64,000 nucleotides of DNA from Steromphala cineraria (taxonomy: Eukaryota; Mollusca; Gastropoda; Trochida; Trochidae), in the NCBI GenBank assembly GCA_916613615.1, contig OU744737.1:3368001-3432000 (forward strand), written 5' to 3'. The notes beneath the pieces are model-generated. The model did no database searches. It was given only the letters and a program-made list of their open reading frames with translations, and was not told the origin of the DNA. The first letter of the stretch is position 1; the number at the start of each line of letters is the position of its first letter. Shown in pieces: positions 55,401 through 64,000 of the stretch. Both the position numbers and the translations under genes were made by a program.

Positions 55401-56816
55401 ATGGCCTCTGCTGCAGAAAATAAGATCACCACAAGATCAATGTCCCACAGAACAAGTCCAATGCAACCACACAATCCCTGCATCCTTAGTCCTGAGTTAG
55501 TGCAGTTTGAAGATCATCATACAGACACGCATGATCAAGTTCCCATCCCAAGTCATAGTATGCACTCTTCCCGATATAGCAGCTTGTCCCAGACACACAT
55601 GCAGCCACCAAGCGTTGCTGTCAATGACTTAGAAACAATAAAAGACCAGATGCATCACGTCTGTCAAGCAGTATCAACACTAGGGGGGGCAGTTGAAGGC
55701 ATACACAGGGATATGGCGGAACAAAAGTTCCAAGCTAACCGGAGAAGACTCCGACACACTCGTCGTTTTGATTCACCGCGCACAAGTGAATCTGAGGGGG
55801 AAAGTGAGGGGAATAACACTTCATTTCATAGCAGACCTATTAATAGGTCACATAAACACATTAAGCTTCCACCGTTTACAGGTAAGGAATCATGGACTGT
55901 ATGGTTCAACCGATTCCAAGAGGTCACTGCACGTCAGGGTTTGAGTCCGGACGAGAAGCTGGATGAGCTGCTGCCGAGACTACAGGGTCACGCCGGAGAG
56001 TTCGTGTTCGAGCAGCTGACGCCTGAAACAAGAAGAAGTTACAAGTCCCTCTGCAAAGAACTTCACAACCGCTTCAGAATCATCGAGACTTCAAAAAGCT
56101 ACAAGACACAATACAGTCGTCGACAACAAAAATCTGGGGAATCCCCGGAGGACTTTGCAGCTGAACTGAAAAGACTCTACGACAAGGCTTACCCGCGACG
56201 TGACCACGAGACCAGACAGGAAGACCTACTGAGGAAGTTCTTCGACGGTGCTTACGACGACAAGGCGAGGTTTCACGTGGAATATATTAAGGAACCGATC
56301 ACCATCGATGATGCTGTCTATGAAATGGTTTGTTTCAGGGAGATGCAGAGGAATAACAGCGACACCCGAGTCCGGGAGAAGTACACCAGAGCAATAGCTG
56401 TAGAGGAGGAGGCAAGCGCAGCAGAAGAGGACGGGACCATCATCGCCAGGACGCAGCCATCCAACAAGAATAGAGTGATAAAGAAAACCTTCAGCTCGAA
56501 TACCGAAGCCGAGAAGAAGCAAGAGAGTTCGGAGATGGAACAGATGAAACGAGAAATCAAGCTGTTACAAGAGGAGTTGAAGAAGCAACGTGGCGGCATG
56601 CACCAACCCAACGTAAGTGGCAGATTCCAAGCATCGGTGATGCAGAACACCAAGCCGAGGGCCTGTTACCACTGTGGTGACCCATCTCACTTTATCCGAG
56701 AATGTCCAAATCGTGGAACGACCAATCAAGGCTACGTGCAACAGGTGAAGCAAGCGACCACTCACTGCCATCAGGACAGCGCTTTAAACTTCGAGGGACC
56801 AACCCATCAGGCCTAA
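55401..56816 (+). CDS. Retrotransposon Gag, 471 aa
   Basis: The ORF starts at ATG after a 326-base leader. The N-terminal ~140 residues are polar and low-complexity. Around residues 155-300 is a retrotransposon gag (capsid-like) region: LPPFTGKESWTVWFNRFQEV, and later 'SPEDFAAELKRLYDKAYP'. Residues ~370-400 are a charged coiled-coil-like stretch. Residues 422-435 (CYHCGDPSHFIREC) form a CX2CX4HX4C zinc knuckle for RNA binding. No stop or frameshift interrupts it, consistent with recent activity. It overlaps the next ORF by 115 bases in the -1 frame. Confidence 0.9.
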   Translation: MASAAENKITTRSMSHRTSPMQPHNPCILSPELVQFEDHHTDTHDQVPIPSHSMHSSRYSSLSQTHMQPPSVAVNDLETIKDQMHHVCQAVSTLGGAVEGIHRDMAEQKFQANRRRLRHTRRFDSPRTSESEGESEGNNTSFHSRPINRSHKHIKLPPFTGKESWTVWFNRFQEVTARQGLSPDEKLDELLPRLQGHAGEFVFEQLTPETRRSYKSLCKELHNRFRIIETSKSYKTQYSRRQQKSGESPEDFAAELKRLYDKAYPRRDHETRQEDLLRKFFDGAYDDKARFHVEYIKEPITIDDAVYEMVCFREMQRNNSDTRVREKYTRAIAVEEEASAAEEDGTIIARTQPSNKNRVIKKTFSSNTEAEKKQESSEMEQMKREIKLLQEELKKQRGGMHQPNVSGRFQASVMQNTKPRACYHCGDPSHFIRECPNRGTTNQGYVQQVKQATTHCHQDSALNFEGPTHQA

Positions 56817-58075
56817 AGTTGGTCGACAATTCAAGAGGCCAGGATCAGCATGATGACGTGGTAGCTGATCAGGCAGAAGTAAAACAGCAGGGAGACATTG
56901 AAACCACAGTAAGAAGAGAAGTGTCATCTTCACAAGATGCAGTAGTTAGTGGGAAACTTTTAGATTTTAAAGAAATAATTAAGACTTCAAGCGGAGAAGA
57001 CGAATTGACAGTTGAAGTAATGCAGCCTTCCTGTAGTAAACGGAGAAAGAAAGTTGGCAGGAAGCAGAATACTTCACCTGTGATAAGAAGAACTCAGACT
57101 TCAGACTGTGTGTCTAAGGAAGTTATTGGAGCGCTTCAATGTGAGTTTGTCTGCTTCATTCTGCTGATTATTTGTGTACTGGGCTTGAGCATGGGTTGCT
57201 CATGCGGTATAACGACTGTCAAGAGAAATCTACACGAGACGCAGAATAATGCATCTGTGATACAAGGGACTTACACTTCAGACTTAACTGCTTGTAAAGG
57301 TTCGCCTCAGGCAAAAGCTGTAGTATTTAAAGATAAGTTCATCACAGTAATTTTGTTGCTTGTTGTATTATTGTGCTTGAGAGTTTGCAGTTGGTGCATC
57401 ATAGCAGCTTCCAAGAGGAATCTGCCAGAGATGTTCGGCAATGCAGTGAAGTTGCTGATCGAGCTGAGACGATGTATCCTGGGGGAAAGGAGTTATCTGC
57501 TGAGCGGAGGGTTGCTGAAGAACTCGCTCATCAGATCAAAAAGCATGTGGAATGCCTGGTCACTGAGAGTTGGTGACATTAGTAGAGGAGTGTCTACGCT
57601 ACATGGAAATGGATCCAAGGAAAACTGGATTCCCTGGAGCGGCGTCACTCTTGATGAAATTCATCGGAAGCAGACTACAGACGAAGATCTGCAGCCGATA
57701 CTGAGATGGATGAAGGAAGGAAATCATCCATCAGGAGAGGAGCCATCTATGATGAGTCCTAGCGTAAGACATTATTTGCTGTCCTGGGACAGCCTTATAA
57801 TTTTAAATGGTCTGCTTTTCAGAAGGGATACCTGTGGAGGAAAGACAGAATCATTACAACTCATCGTGCCAAGCAGCTTGAGAGAAGATGTCTTAAGCCA
57901 GGCCCATGGCAGTTCGTCATCTCGTCACTCAGGACGTAAGAAGACGAAGGCCAAGTTGCTGACGAGGTTTTATTGGTACAGAATCAGGGAAGATGTGAAG
58001 AAGTGGGTGACACAGTGTCGGGAGTGTTGTAAGAAGAGCTCGCCTGATGATGTTATGAGCCAGCGCTCCATTTGA
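56702..58075 (+). CDS. Pol-position ORF: duplicated TM module plus integrase H2C2 remnant
   Basis: Open from 56702, but probably entered by frameshift at 56783 to give about 430 residues after Gag. In order: an acidic/basic linker; two hydrophobic segments (EFVCFILLIICVLGLSMGC and FITVILLLVVLLCLRVC), each preceded by a related 'Q-N-x-S-V-I...T-S-D' block and followed by 'KRNL'; then an integrase-type N-terminal zinc finger with His-His-Cys-Cys (HSGRKKTKAKLLTRFYWYR ... CRECC). The integrase catalytic core and all reverse transcriptase motifs are absent. The TM part could be an envelope-like leftover or an acquired sequence; I cannot tell which. Confidence 0.7.
   Translation: MSKSWNDQSRLRATGEASDHSLPSGQRFKLRGTNPSGLKLVDNSRGQDQHDDVVADQAEVKQQGDIETTVRREVSSSQDAVVSGKLLDFKEIIKTSSGEDELTVEVMQPSCSKRRKKVGRKQNTSPVIRRTQTSDCVSKEVIGALQCEFVCFILLIICVLGLSMGCSCGITTVKRNLHETQNNASVIQGTYTSDLTACKGSPQAKAVVFKDKFITVILLLVVLLCLRVCSWCIIAASKRNLPEMFGNAVKLLIELRRCILGERSYLLSGGLLKNSLIRSKSMWNAWSLRVGDISRGVSTLHGNGSKENWIPWSGVTLDEIHRKQTTDEDLQPILRWMKEGNHPSGEEPSMMSPSVRHYLLSWDSLIILNGLLFRRDTCGGKTESLQLIVPSSLREDVLSQAHGSSSSRHSGRKKTKAKLLTRFYWYRIREDVKKWVTQCRECCKKSSPDDVMSQRSI
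56783..56789 (+). promoter_or_regulatory. -1 ribosomal frameshift heptamer TTTAAAC
   Basis: The Gag frame reads gcT TTA AAC, the X XXY YYZ arrangement, 27 bases before the Gag stop. A -1 shift enters the downstream ORF exactly. A possible stem downstream pairs AGGCC segments at about 56809-56813 and 56837-56841. Confidence 0.7.
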
Positions 58076-58630
58076 TACAGCCATCCGTCCCTGAAAAAAG
58101 AGATTGATGAATTAGTATTTGACACAAATGAATGTATTATATTGAAAGATGTTTTCTTTACATGTATCATTAATAGTTATTGCGTTACAGCTCATCAAGT
58201 CATGCAGTCCATGGTGTCAGTATCACCAATGATGAGACAGTTGCATCAGGGTATGTAGCTTCCGTGGTCAGAGTGCTACAGCAAACAGAGTCAGAGGATG
58301 CCTTGATGGCAAGGAGCCGCATTAGAAGAAGAATTTGCAGCATCCTCTAAGCCGACAGAATTGAGATGAATGATGACGTTGACAGATCCTCGGCACTACT
58401 GCTTTCTGACTGGGATAAGAGTCGACCATCAGAACGTGGACGGCACACTGGCAGAAGTGTGACTGAATTGTTGTATATTATTGTTAAATTGAAGTTCTAC
58501 AGGTTTAGCAATTTACTATATATGCTAGATAGTGTTTTCCTATGGAAATTGTCCAAGACTGTACGTCTTTATTAATTAGTTTTTGAAAAGTTGTGTTTGC
58601 GAGGGCGTCAAACACTTAAGCGGAGGGTAA
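58076..58630 (+). other. Element 3' region and purine tract
   Basis: After the ORF stop there is no long frame. The segment to 58575 contains short degenerate coding-like pieces. AAGCGGAGGGTAA (58618-58630), purine-rich, directly precedes the 3' LTR and probably serves as the plus-strand primer. Confidence 0.55.
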
Positions 58631-60086
58631 TGTGAGGAATCAGATTTTCACGTTATTTCTTATGATAATCCTTTCGGCCGTAACATGAGTTTTGCAAGGT
58701 TTACTTGTATCTATTTCAAAGTGTCATTTTGCCCCTGTAAATATATATCAGCCCTCATCATATCTTTTATTTATTCCAAACAATTTCCTATCATAAATTA
58801 ACGTAATTACCTCATGATTATCTCACAAAACTCTCCAACGTATCCATATCCTTTGACATTGTAAACACTGTAAAAATCCTTGACCTTTGTGACCTAGGTC
58901 GATCTCTTTTCACGTCCGGGTCACAGCTGTCAAAAATCTTTTCGCGGGTAAGCTTGTCATTATGATCTGTCATTTTCGTAATTATCAGATTCTGAGTATA
59001 CTGTGAATTAAAACCACATTTTTTATTCAGTTCTATTATAAAGTTCACCATAAGTTCTAATAAATATAACTTTTAACTGGTTCCTTAGATCTATTCATAC
59101 AGCGATCGAACCTGTTGGTTTTGGTCGGTTTCATCGAGAGTTTGGTCCCGTCGGTTCCTGTCGGTTTTCTTGTCGGTTCTCGTCGGTTTTTCGTTGGTTC
59201 TTGTCGGTTTCTTGTTGGTTTTTGTCGGTTTTGGAAGACTATAAATAGAGGCTGCTCGCAGCCGCGCGCCAGTCTAGCTTTGATCTCCGTCCTGACAGGT
59301 CATATCGATAGGTTAGTTGGTACTTACTTGAAATTTTAGAGGGTTATATTTGTAAATGTGCTAGTACTCATAAGACTATTTGTAGGAGAGAATTAATGAT
59401 GTTTTGATCGATAATGTAGTAGCAAACACTCATCTTTATAGGTAAAGTTTTACGATAGTGTTTGGGGGATTTTTCTCATAAAAGTTTACGATTACAAAGC
59501 AAACTGAATAGTTTTCAAGGTGCTATATTTGTATCGTAGTTTCATGAACAGTTGATCGTGCTCCAGTTGTAGTACGTAGAGTTGATAATCGTCCAGAGTT
59601 GTAGTGCTGTGTCCATTGTGTAAATGGAGACATATTGTGGTCAATATTGATGTATGTATTTCAGTATTTGAGAGTTATAGTTATAGTGAAGGTTTATGCT
59701 GTAAATGGTTGCTATAAATATTGAGGTTCAAGAGTTAGTGCTAGATAGACATTTGGCACTTTGGTTCAAGATTGTAGACATTGATATATTTGATCTTGAC
59801 GTTTCATGGTTAGTTAAATGGTTTAATCTGAGTAGCAGAGTTGCAAACACGCTACTGTGACATATTCGAAGTTTATTGTTTTTTGCAAGATAGTAAATTA
59901 AAGCATTTATACATATTTCTATTCAGAAATAGCATATATCTACTTGCCATTATTTGTTGAATTCTGTTGTTACTGAATAAACTTTATTGAACTTTAAGAA
60001 CTTGTTGAATTGTCTTTTGCCTTGAATGAGAATGAATTAAGAAAGATTAGCCATCCTGACAGAGGCTATTTCACATGGTCGTCACA
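58631..60086 (+). repeat. 3' LTR (1,456 bp)
   Basis: Same length as the 5' LTR at a fixed 5,012-base offset. I found no difference in any stretch I compared, including the TATA and polyadenylation regions. The AATG target copy follows at 60087-60090. Confidence 0.95.
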
Positions 60087-60483
60087 AATGGTTTTATAAT
60101 GGCGATGTATAACTCAGTTTACTAGGCAGATATTATTCTTTACACCGGTTAGGCTTTTTCAATATGCAATTTGTGTTAGATTTTTTTATTGGTGCACTAT
60201 TACAACTTCCGTTCTTTAAAACCAATGAAAAGGCTTGAAACAAATATAGCATTACCAGTATGTTGACTGAACATTTGTTTAGATTTCTGAATGAGAATGA
60301 TGAAAACGAAACATGACACAGTAATGGGAGTTTGTTGACTGTAGCCTTGTTTGTTATCAGAAGCCTTAAAAATGAGATATATGATTTTGGCAGCAATTTG
60401 GGGGGCTTATGTACGAGGTCGCCGTGTACATTAAAATATACGGTAAGTGACTTCACAATGTACTTCTGAGGGCATATCTGGAG
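60087..60483. other. Intron 19, unique stretch after LTR element
   Basis: No element recognised; AT-rich. Confidence 0.5.
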
Positions 60484-62410
60484 CACTGTGGTGTAGTGGT
60501 TAGCATGCTGACCTCTCAAGCAAATGGCCCTGGTTCAAATCCCGGTGAAGACACCAAACATTTGTAACCTTGGTCTCCTACTGTGTTGTGTCCCTGGACA
60601 AGGCATTTCATCCACATTGCACTCAGTCCACCCAGCTGCTAGAATGGGTGCCAGAAACCAGGATGTATGGACCTACATGGTCGAGCTTAGAGCTTGGTAG
60701 CTGCTAGAAAGTACACGCCTTCAGGGTAATAATGTAGTGCTTGGTAGCTGCTAGAAAGTACACTCCTTCAGGGTAATAATGTAGTGCTTGGTGGCTGCTA
60801 TGAAGTACACTCCTTCAGGGTAATAATGTAGTGCTTGGTAGCTGCTTTGAAGTACACTCCTTCAGGGTAATAATGTAGTGCTTGGTAGCTGCTAGAAAGT
60901 ACACGCCTTCAGGGTAATAATGTAGTGCTTGGTAGCTGCTAGAAAGTACACTCCTTCAGGGTAATAATGTAGTGCTTGGTGGCTGCTATGAAGTACACTC
61001 CTTCAGGGTAATAATGTAGTGCTTGGTAGCTGCTTTGAAGTACACTCCTTCAGGGTAATAATGTAGCGCTTGGTGGCTGCTAGAAAGTACACTCCTTCAG
61101 GGTAATAATGTAGTGCTCGGTAGCTGCTATGAAGTACACTCCTTCAGGGTAATAATGTAGTGCTCGGTGGCTGCTAGAAAGTACACTCCTTCAGGGTAAT
61201 AATGTAGTGCTTGGTGGCTGCTATGAAGTACACTCCTTCAGGGTAATAATGTAGTGCTCGGTAGCTGCTTTGAAGTACACTCCTTCAGGGTAATAATGTA
61301 GCGCTTGGTGGCTGCTATGAAGTACACTCCTTCAGGGTAATAATGTAGTGCTCGGTAGCTGCTAGAAAGTACACTCCTTCAGGGTAATAATGTAGTGCTT
61401 GGTAGCTGCTTTGAAGTACACTCCTTCAGGGTAATAATGTAGTGCTTGGTAGCTGCTTTGAAGTACACTCCTTCAGGGTAATAATGTAGCGCTTGGTAGC
61501 TGCTTTGAAGTACACTCCTTCAGGGTAATAATGTAGCGCTTGGTGGCTGCTATGAAGTACACTCCTTCAGGGTAATAATGTAGTGCTTGGTAGCTGCTAT
61601 GAAGTACACTCCTTCAGGGTAATAATGTAGCGCTTGGTGGCTGCTATGAAGTACACTCCTTCAGGGTAATAATGTAGTGCTTGGTGGCTGCTATGAAGTA
61701 CACGCCTTCAGGGTAATAATGTAGTGCTTGGTGGCTGCTATGAAGTACACTCCTTCAGGGTAATAATGTAGTGCTTGGTAGCTGCTATGAAGTACACTCC
61801 TTCAGGGTAATAATGTAGCGCTTGGTGGCTGCTATGAAGTACACTCCTTCAGGGTAATAATGTAGTGCTTGGTGGCTGCTATGAAGTACACGCCTTCAGG
61901 GTAATAATGTAGTGCTTGGTGGCTGCTATGAAGTACACTCCTTCAGGGTAATAATGTAGTGCTTGGTGGCTGCTATGAAGTACACGCCTTCAGGGTAATA
62001 ATGTAGTGCTTGGTGGCTGCTATGAAGTACACTCCTTCAGGGTAATAATGTAGTGCTCGGTGGCTGCTATGAAGTACACTCCTTCAGGGTAATAATGTAG
62101 CGCTTGGTGGCTGCTATGAAGTACACTCCTTCAGGGTAATAATGTAGTGCTCGGTGGCTGCTATGAAGTACACTCCTTCAGGGTAATAATGTAGTGCTTG
62201 GTGGCTGCTATGAAGTACACTCCTTCAGGGTAATAATGTAGTGCTCGGTGGCTGCTATGAAGTACACTCCTTCAGGGTAATAATGTAGCGCTTGGTGGCT
62301 GCTATGAAGTACACTCCTTCAGGGTAATAATGTAGTGCTTCGAGCATGCTATTGGATGGAAAGTGCGCGATATAAATACACACATTATCATTGTTATTAT
62401 TGTTAACCTA
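60484..62410 (+). mobile_element. tRNA-derived SINE expanded by an internal satellite
   Basis: A-box GTGTAGTGGTTAGCATGC and B-box GGTTCAAATCCC are followed by the common body ('caaggcatttcatccac', 'cacccagctgctagaatggg'). At 60691 the body enters a 47-bp tandem array, and after it (from 62337) the SINE resumes with 'gaaagtgcgcgatataaata' and an (ATT)n-like tail. The SINE was therefore split open by the growth of a piece of its own 3' body. Confidence 0.88.
60691..62336. repeat. 47-bp tandem array, about 35 copies
   Basis: The unit is 'ttggtagctgctagaaag' plus 'tacactccttcagggtaata' plus 'atgtagtgc', with variants a/g at 'ggtag/ggtgg', agaaag/atgaag/ttgaag and tagtgc/tagcgc. The founder is SINE body sequence also seen at 39200-39235 ('agtacaattccttcagggt'). 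Confidence 0.95.
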
Positions 62411-62473
62411 GCATGGGATAGGTACCTGCTAAAGTGATCTATTGGCTGATCCATCCTTGTCATTATCAAACAG

Positions 62474-62720
62474 GTCACTGCAAGCAATCACCAAGGAGAA
62501 GGGGCCAAGTCGAAGACTATCACTCACAAGTTCACGACCAGACCGGTGGAACAGATCGGTCAAATCAACATAGGGAGCAAGACAAAGCCCAACAGATTTG
62601 TCCTCAAGTGGCCAGCGGTCAAGGATGCGAAGAGTTACATCAGCAAGATGACCATGAGGGTGACCAGTGAACGAGACGAACTGACCACCGTCATCTCCTC
62701 GACCAAACCTACCGTCACGT
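62474..62720 (+). CDS. SORL1: SORL1 exon 20: end of FN3 module 2, start of module 3
   Basis: The acceptor is TTATCAAACAG and the donor GTCACGT|GTGAGT; phase 0 in, phase 1 out. It encodes VTASNHQGEGAKSKTITHKF (G strand, 'V-A-x-N-x-x-G-x-G-x-x-S' of FN3-2), then TTRPVEQIGQINIGSKTK and FVLKWPAVKDAKSYISKMTM (A-C strands of FN3-3). An alternative donor two bases earlier is possible but breaks the frame. Confidence 0.87.
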
Positions 62721-63875
62721 GTGAGTATATATTAACCATTCAAAACAGGGGAGGCGCTTGTCCATGGTAGGCTTGATGAGGTAACAAGCTGGTTACTGCA
62801 TGGATCCACTTAAGGATACAAGGAGCCCAGCTAACGGGTTTAACATTAATGAAGAAAAAATAAAAATAAGGAGGGGCGGCTACAAAACACAAAGAAAAGC
62901 AGGCGGGGTTCAAGGTCAAGGTTTTATTTGTAGCGTTTCGCCACCCATGAGGGCGGCTTCATCAGATGCTCTGAGCTTGTTGTTTATCTTCAGTCCTTTA
63001 GGTGTCAGTTTAAAATTACGACTTCCACAAGTTAAGTTTGAAATCATCACAAACAAAGCAGCAAACTCTACCTTTCCTTTATTGATAAACTATTGCAATA
63101 GCTATCGCAATAGTCCCTTTTGGGTCAATAGTCACCCCAAGTAAGCTGTTTGTATGGTCCGGTGTAATGAGTGACCACACACTATTTGGGTTCACTTAAA
63201 TACCGCAAGGAACTTGATCTGAAAAATAAAAATAAAAATTCTTTACTCAGTGAGCCCAAACATGACAACTAGGGTAGGGGGCGATGAGCTATGCTAAAAG
63301 ATGTAATAACTATGGATCAAATGAATGATTCATAAGGGTACAAGGAAGTTGTTTTATGGGGTGAGTACACTTGAAGAAAGTTAAACATTTCAAACGTTTC
63401 GGGGTGCGTTAGACCCCCTTCATCATGGCATTGGTATACTTTAAAATTGACAAGTATCTTTGACCAGAACTAAACTAACCACTTTTTAACTGAGTGATTA
63501 AATAGTCATGTGTTTCTATTGGTGGAGGTTGTGTAACCAATCATTATTTTATCATTGAACTTTACTTTTGTTCCCTAAAATTGTTTTGAGAGAAACATTT
63601 TCTCACTCTTTGCATGATGATGATCTAGTGCAGTTTGACAAGCAATACAATATGTGTTGCATTGGTTTTTTTTGCTTTGAAAATGAAAATTTAAAAATTA
63701 TTTGTATGAAAATGTTTAAATATATCTAATATTCCGTGTTTCTCATAACCCTTTTCATATGAAACACCCGCCGCAAATGGCTGACATATTACCCAAGCAG
63801 CATTAAGTCACTCTGACTGACTCATATAAAACTGCATATTAGCCATCAAGTTGTCATGCTGTTTCCCTGTTACAG
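62721..63875. other. Intron 20
   Basis: Near 62932 ('tagcgtttcgccacccatga', then 'ggcggcttcatcagatgctc') and near 63392 ('aacgtttcggggtgcg', 'cccccttcatcatggc') are two copies of a 'cgtttcg...cttcatca' motif typical of dispersed repeats. The rest is unique and AT-rich. Confidence 0.55.
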
Positions 63876-63980
63876 TTGGCAAGATCTGTCCCGGACAATC
63901 CTACGATTTTGAAATCACCCCAGTCTTCAGTTTTGGACACGGAAGTCACTCCAAAGTTCAACACACAACCTTCTCAAAGG
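63876..63980 (+). CDS. SORL1: SORL1 exon 21: second part of FN3 module 3
   Basis: The acceptor is CCCTGTTACAG and the donor TCAAAGG|GTCAGT (non-consensus +3 C, as in exon 13); phase 1 in and out. It encodes GKICPGQSYDFEITPVFSFG and HGSHSKVQHTTFSKG. 'PG-x-x-YDFEI-PV' is the FN3 F strand and 'GHGSHS' the turn before G. The gene continues past the window. Confidence 0.85.
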
Positions 63981-64000
63981 GTCAGTCACTCTCCCTAACT

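Larger units (their letters stand above)
53619..60086 (+). mobile_element. Complete LTR retrotransposon, 6,468 bp, lacking RT
   Basis: Two 1,456-bp LTRs (TGTGA...TCACA) flank a 3,556-bp interior, with AATG on both sides as a 4-bp target duplication. It has a Leu-tRNA primer site, Gag with a zinc knuckle, a -1 frameshift signal and an integrase H2C2 remnant. Gag type and order fit a Ty3/Gypsy-like element, but there is no protease, reverse transcriptase, RNase H or integrase core, so it would depend on a partner for replication. It lies in the gene's sense orientation within intron 19. Confidence 0.92.
1219..63980 (+). other. SORL1: SORL1 (SorLA/LR11) ortholog, internal part of gene
   Basis: Twenty-one exons join in phase to give about 1,094 residues of one extracellular polypeptide: sortilin-type Cys-rich tail, YWTD propeller, EGF, ten LDLR-A modules, then FN3 modules. 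Vertebrate SORL1 has this same order, with eleven LDLR-A and six FN3 modules before a transmembrane segment and short tail; LRP and VLDLR proteins lack the Vps10 and FN3 parts. SorLA is a type I receptor that moves cargo between Golgi, endosomes and cell surface. The Vps10 propeller lies upstream and the remaining FN3, membrane and cytosolic exons downstream of the window. Introns total about 95% of the span. Confidence 0.88.

Noticed and set aside
56816..56860. Retroviral-type protease active site after Gag ('LVDNSRG')
   Set aside because: It resembles D-T/S-G only loosely, has no hydrophobic context or following flap motif, and is too short to support a protease.
60484..60545. Possible tRNA gene (A-box and B-box present)
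   Set aside because: It lacks a cloverleaf I can close and continues into the shared SINE body; it is the tRNA-derived head of a SINE. The same holds for 45350-45413 (minus strand).

Overview
The window is animal nuclear DNA: introns, splice sites, tRNA-derived SINEs, MITEs, a complete LTR retrotransposon and many minisatellites. It lies inside one plus-strand gene that runs past both ends. I read 21 exons (about 3,284 coding bases, roughly 5% of the window) whose phases join without a break. They encode the end of a Vps10/sortilin C-terminal Cys-rich region, a YWTD (LDLR class B) propeller, an EGF-like module, ten LDLR class A modules and the first fibronectin III modules. That order is specific to SORL1 (SorLA/LR11), the endosomal sorting receptor. 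The repeats that start with reiterated 'gtccgtctgtcc' and flank 'agctcacc/ggtgagct' resemble repeats I associate with marine molluscs, so a mollusc is the best guess, at low to moderate confidence.

Layout. 1-1141: 85-105 bp minisatellite. 1219-3019: exons 1-3. 3110-4735: 121-bp array. 4760-5030: exon 4. 5190-8635: 37-bp array. 10464-10599: exon 5. 11953-12147: exon 6. 12150-20560: ~114-bp GAT-rich array. 20648-20764: exon 7 (first LDLR-A). 20765-32880: 122-bp array. 34567-34683: exon 8. 35030-37400: 31-bp array. 39709-45631: exons 9-15 (LDLR-A) with MITEs and SINEs between them. 48802-51783: exons 16-19 (FN3). 53619-60086: LTR element in intron 19. 60484-62410: a SINE blown up by a 47-bp satellite. 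62474-63980: exons 20-21.

The most unusual feature is that tandem duplications repeatedly start at exon edges and carry a copy of the splice site. Donors of exons 4, 7, 10 and 16 and acceptors of exons 6, 14 and 15 all have neighbouring copies made of exon-edge sequence plus splice site. At exon 7 this has grown to about a hundred 122-bp units over 12 kb. Some copies would give in-frame protein variants if used (exon 10), and others are visibly dead. The LTR element is also odd: its LTRs look identical, it has a Leu-tRNA primer site and a TTTAAAC frameshift site, but it has no reverse transcriptase. In its place is a tandemly duplicated transmembrane module fused to an integrase zinc-finger remnant.
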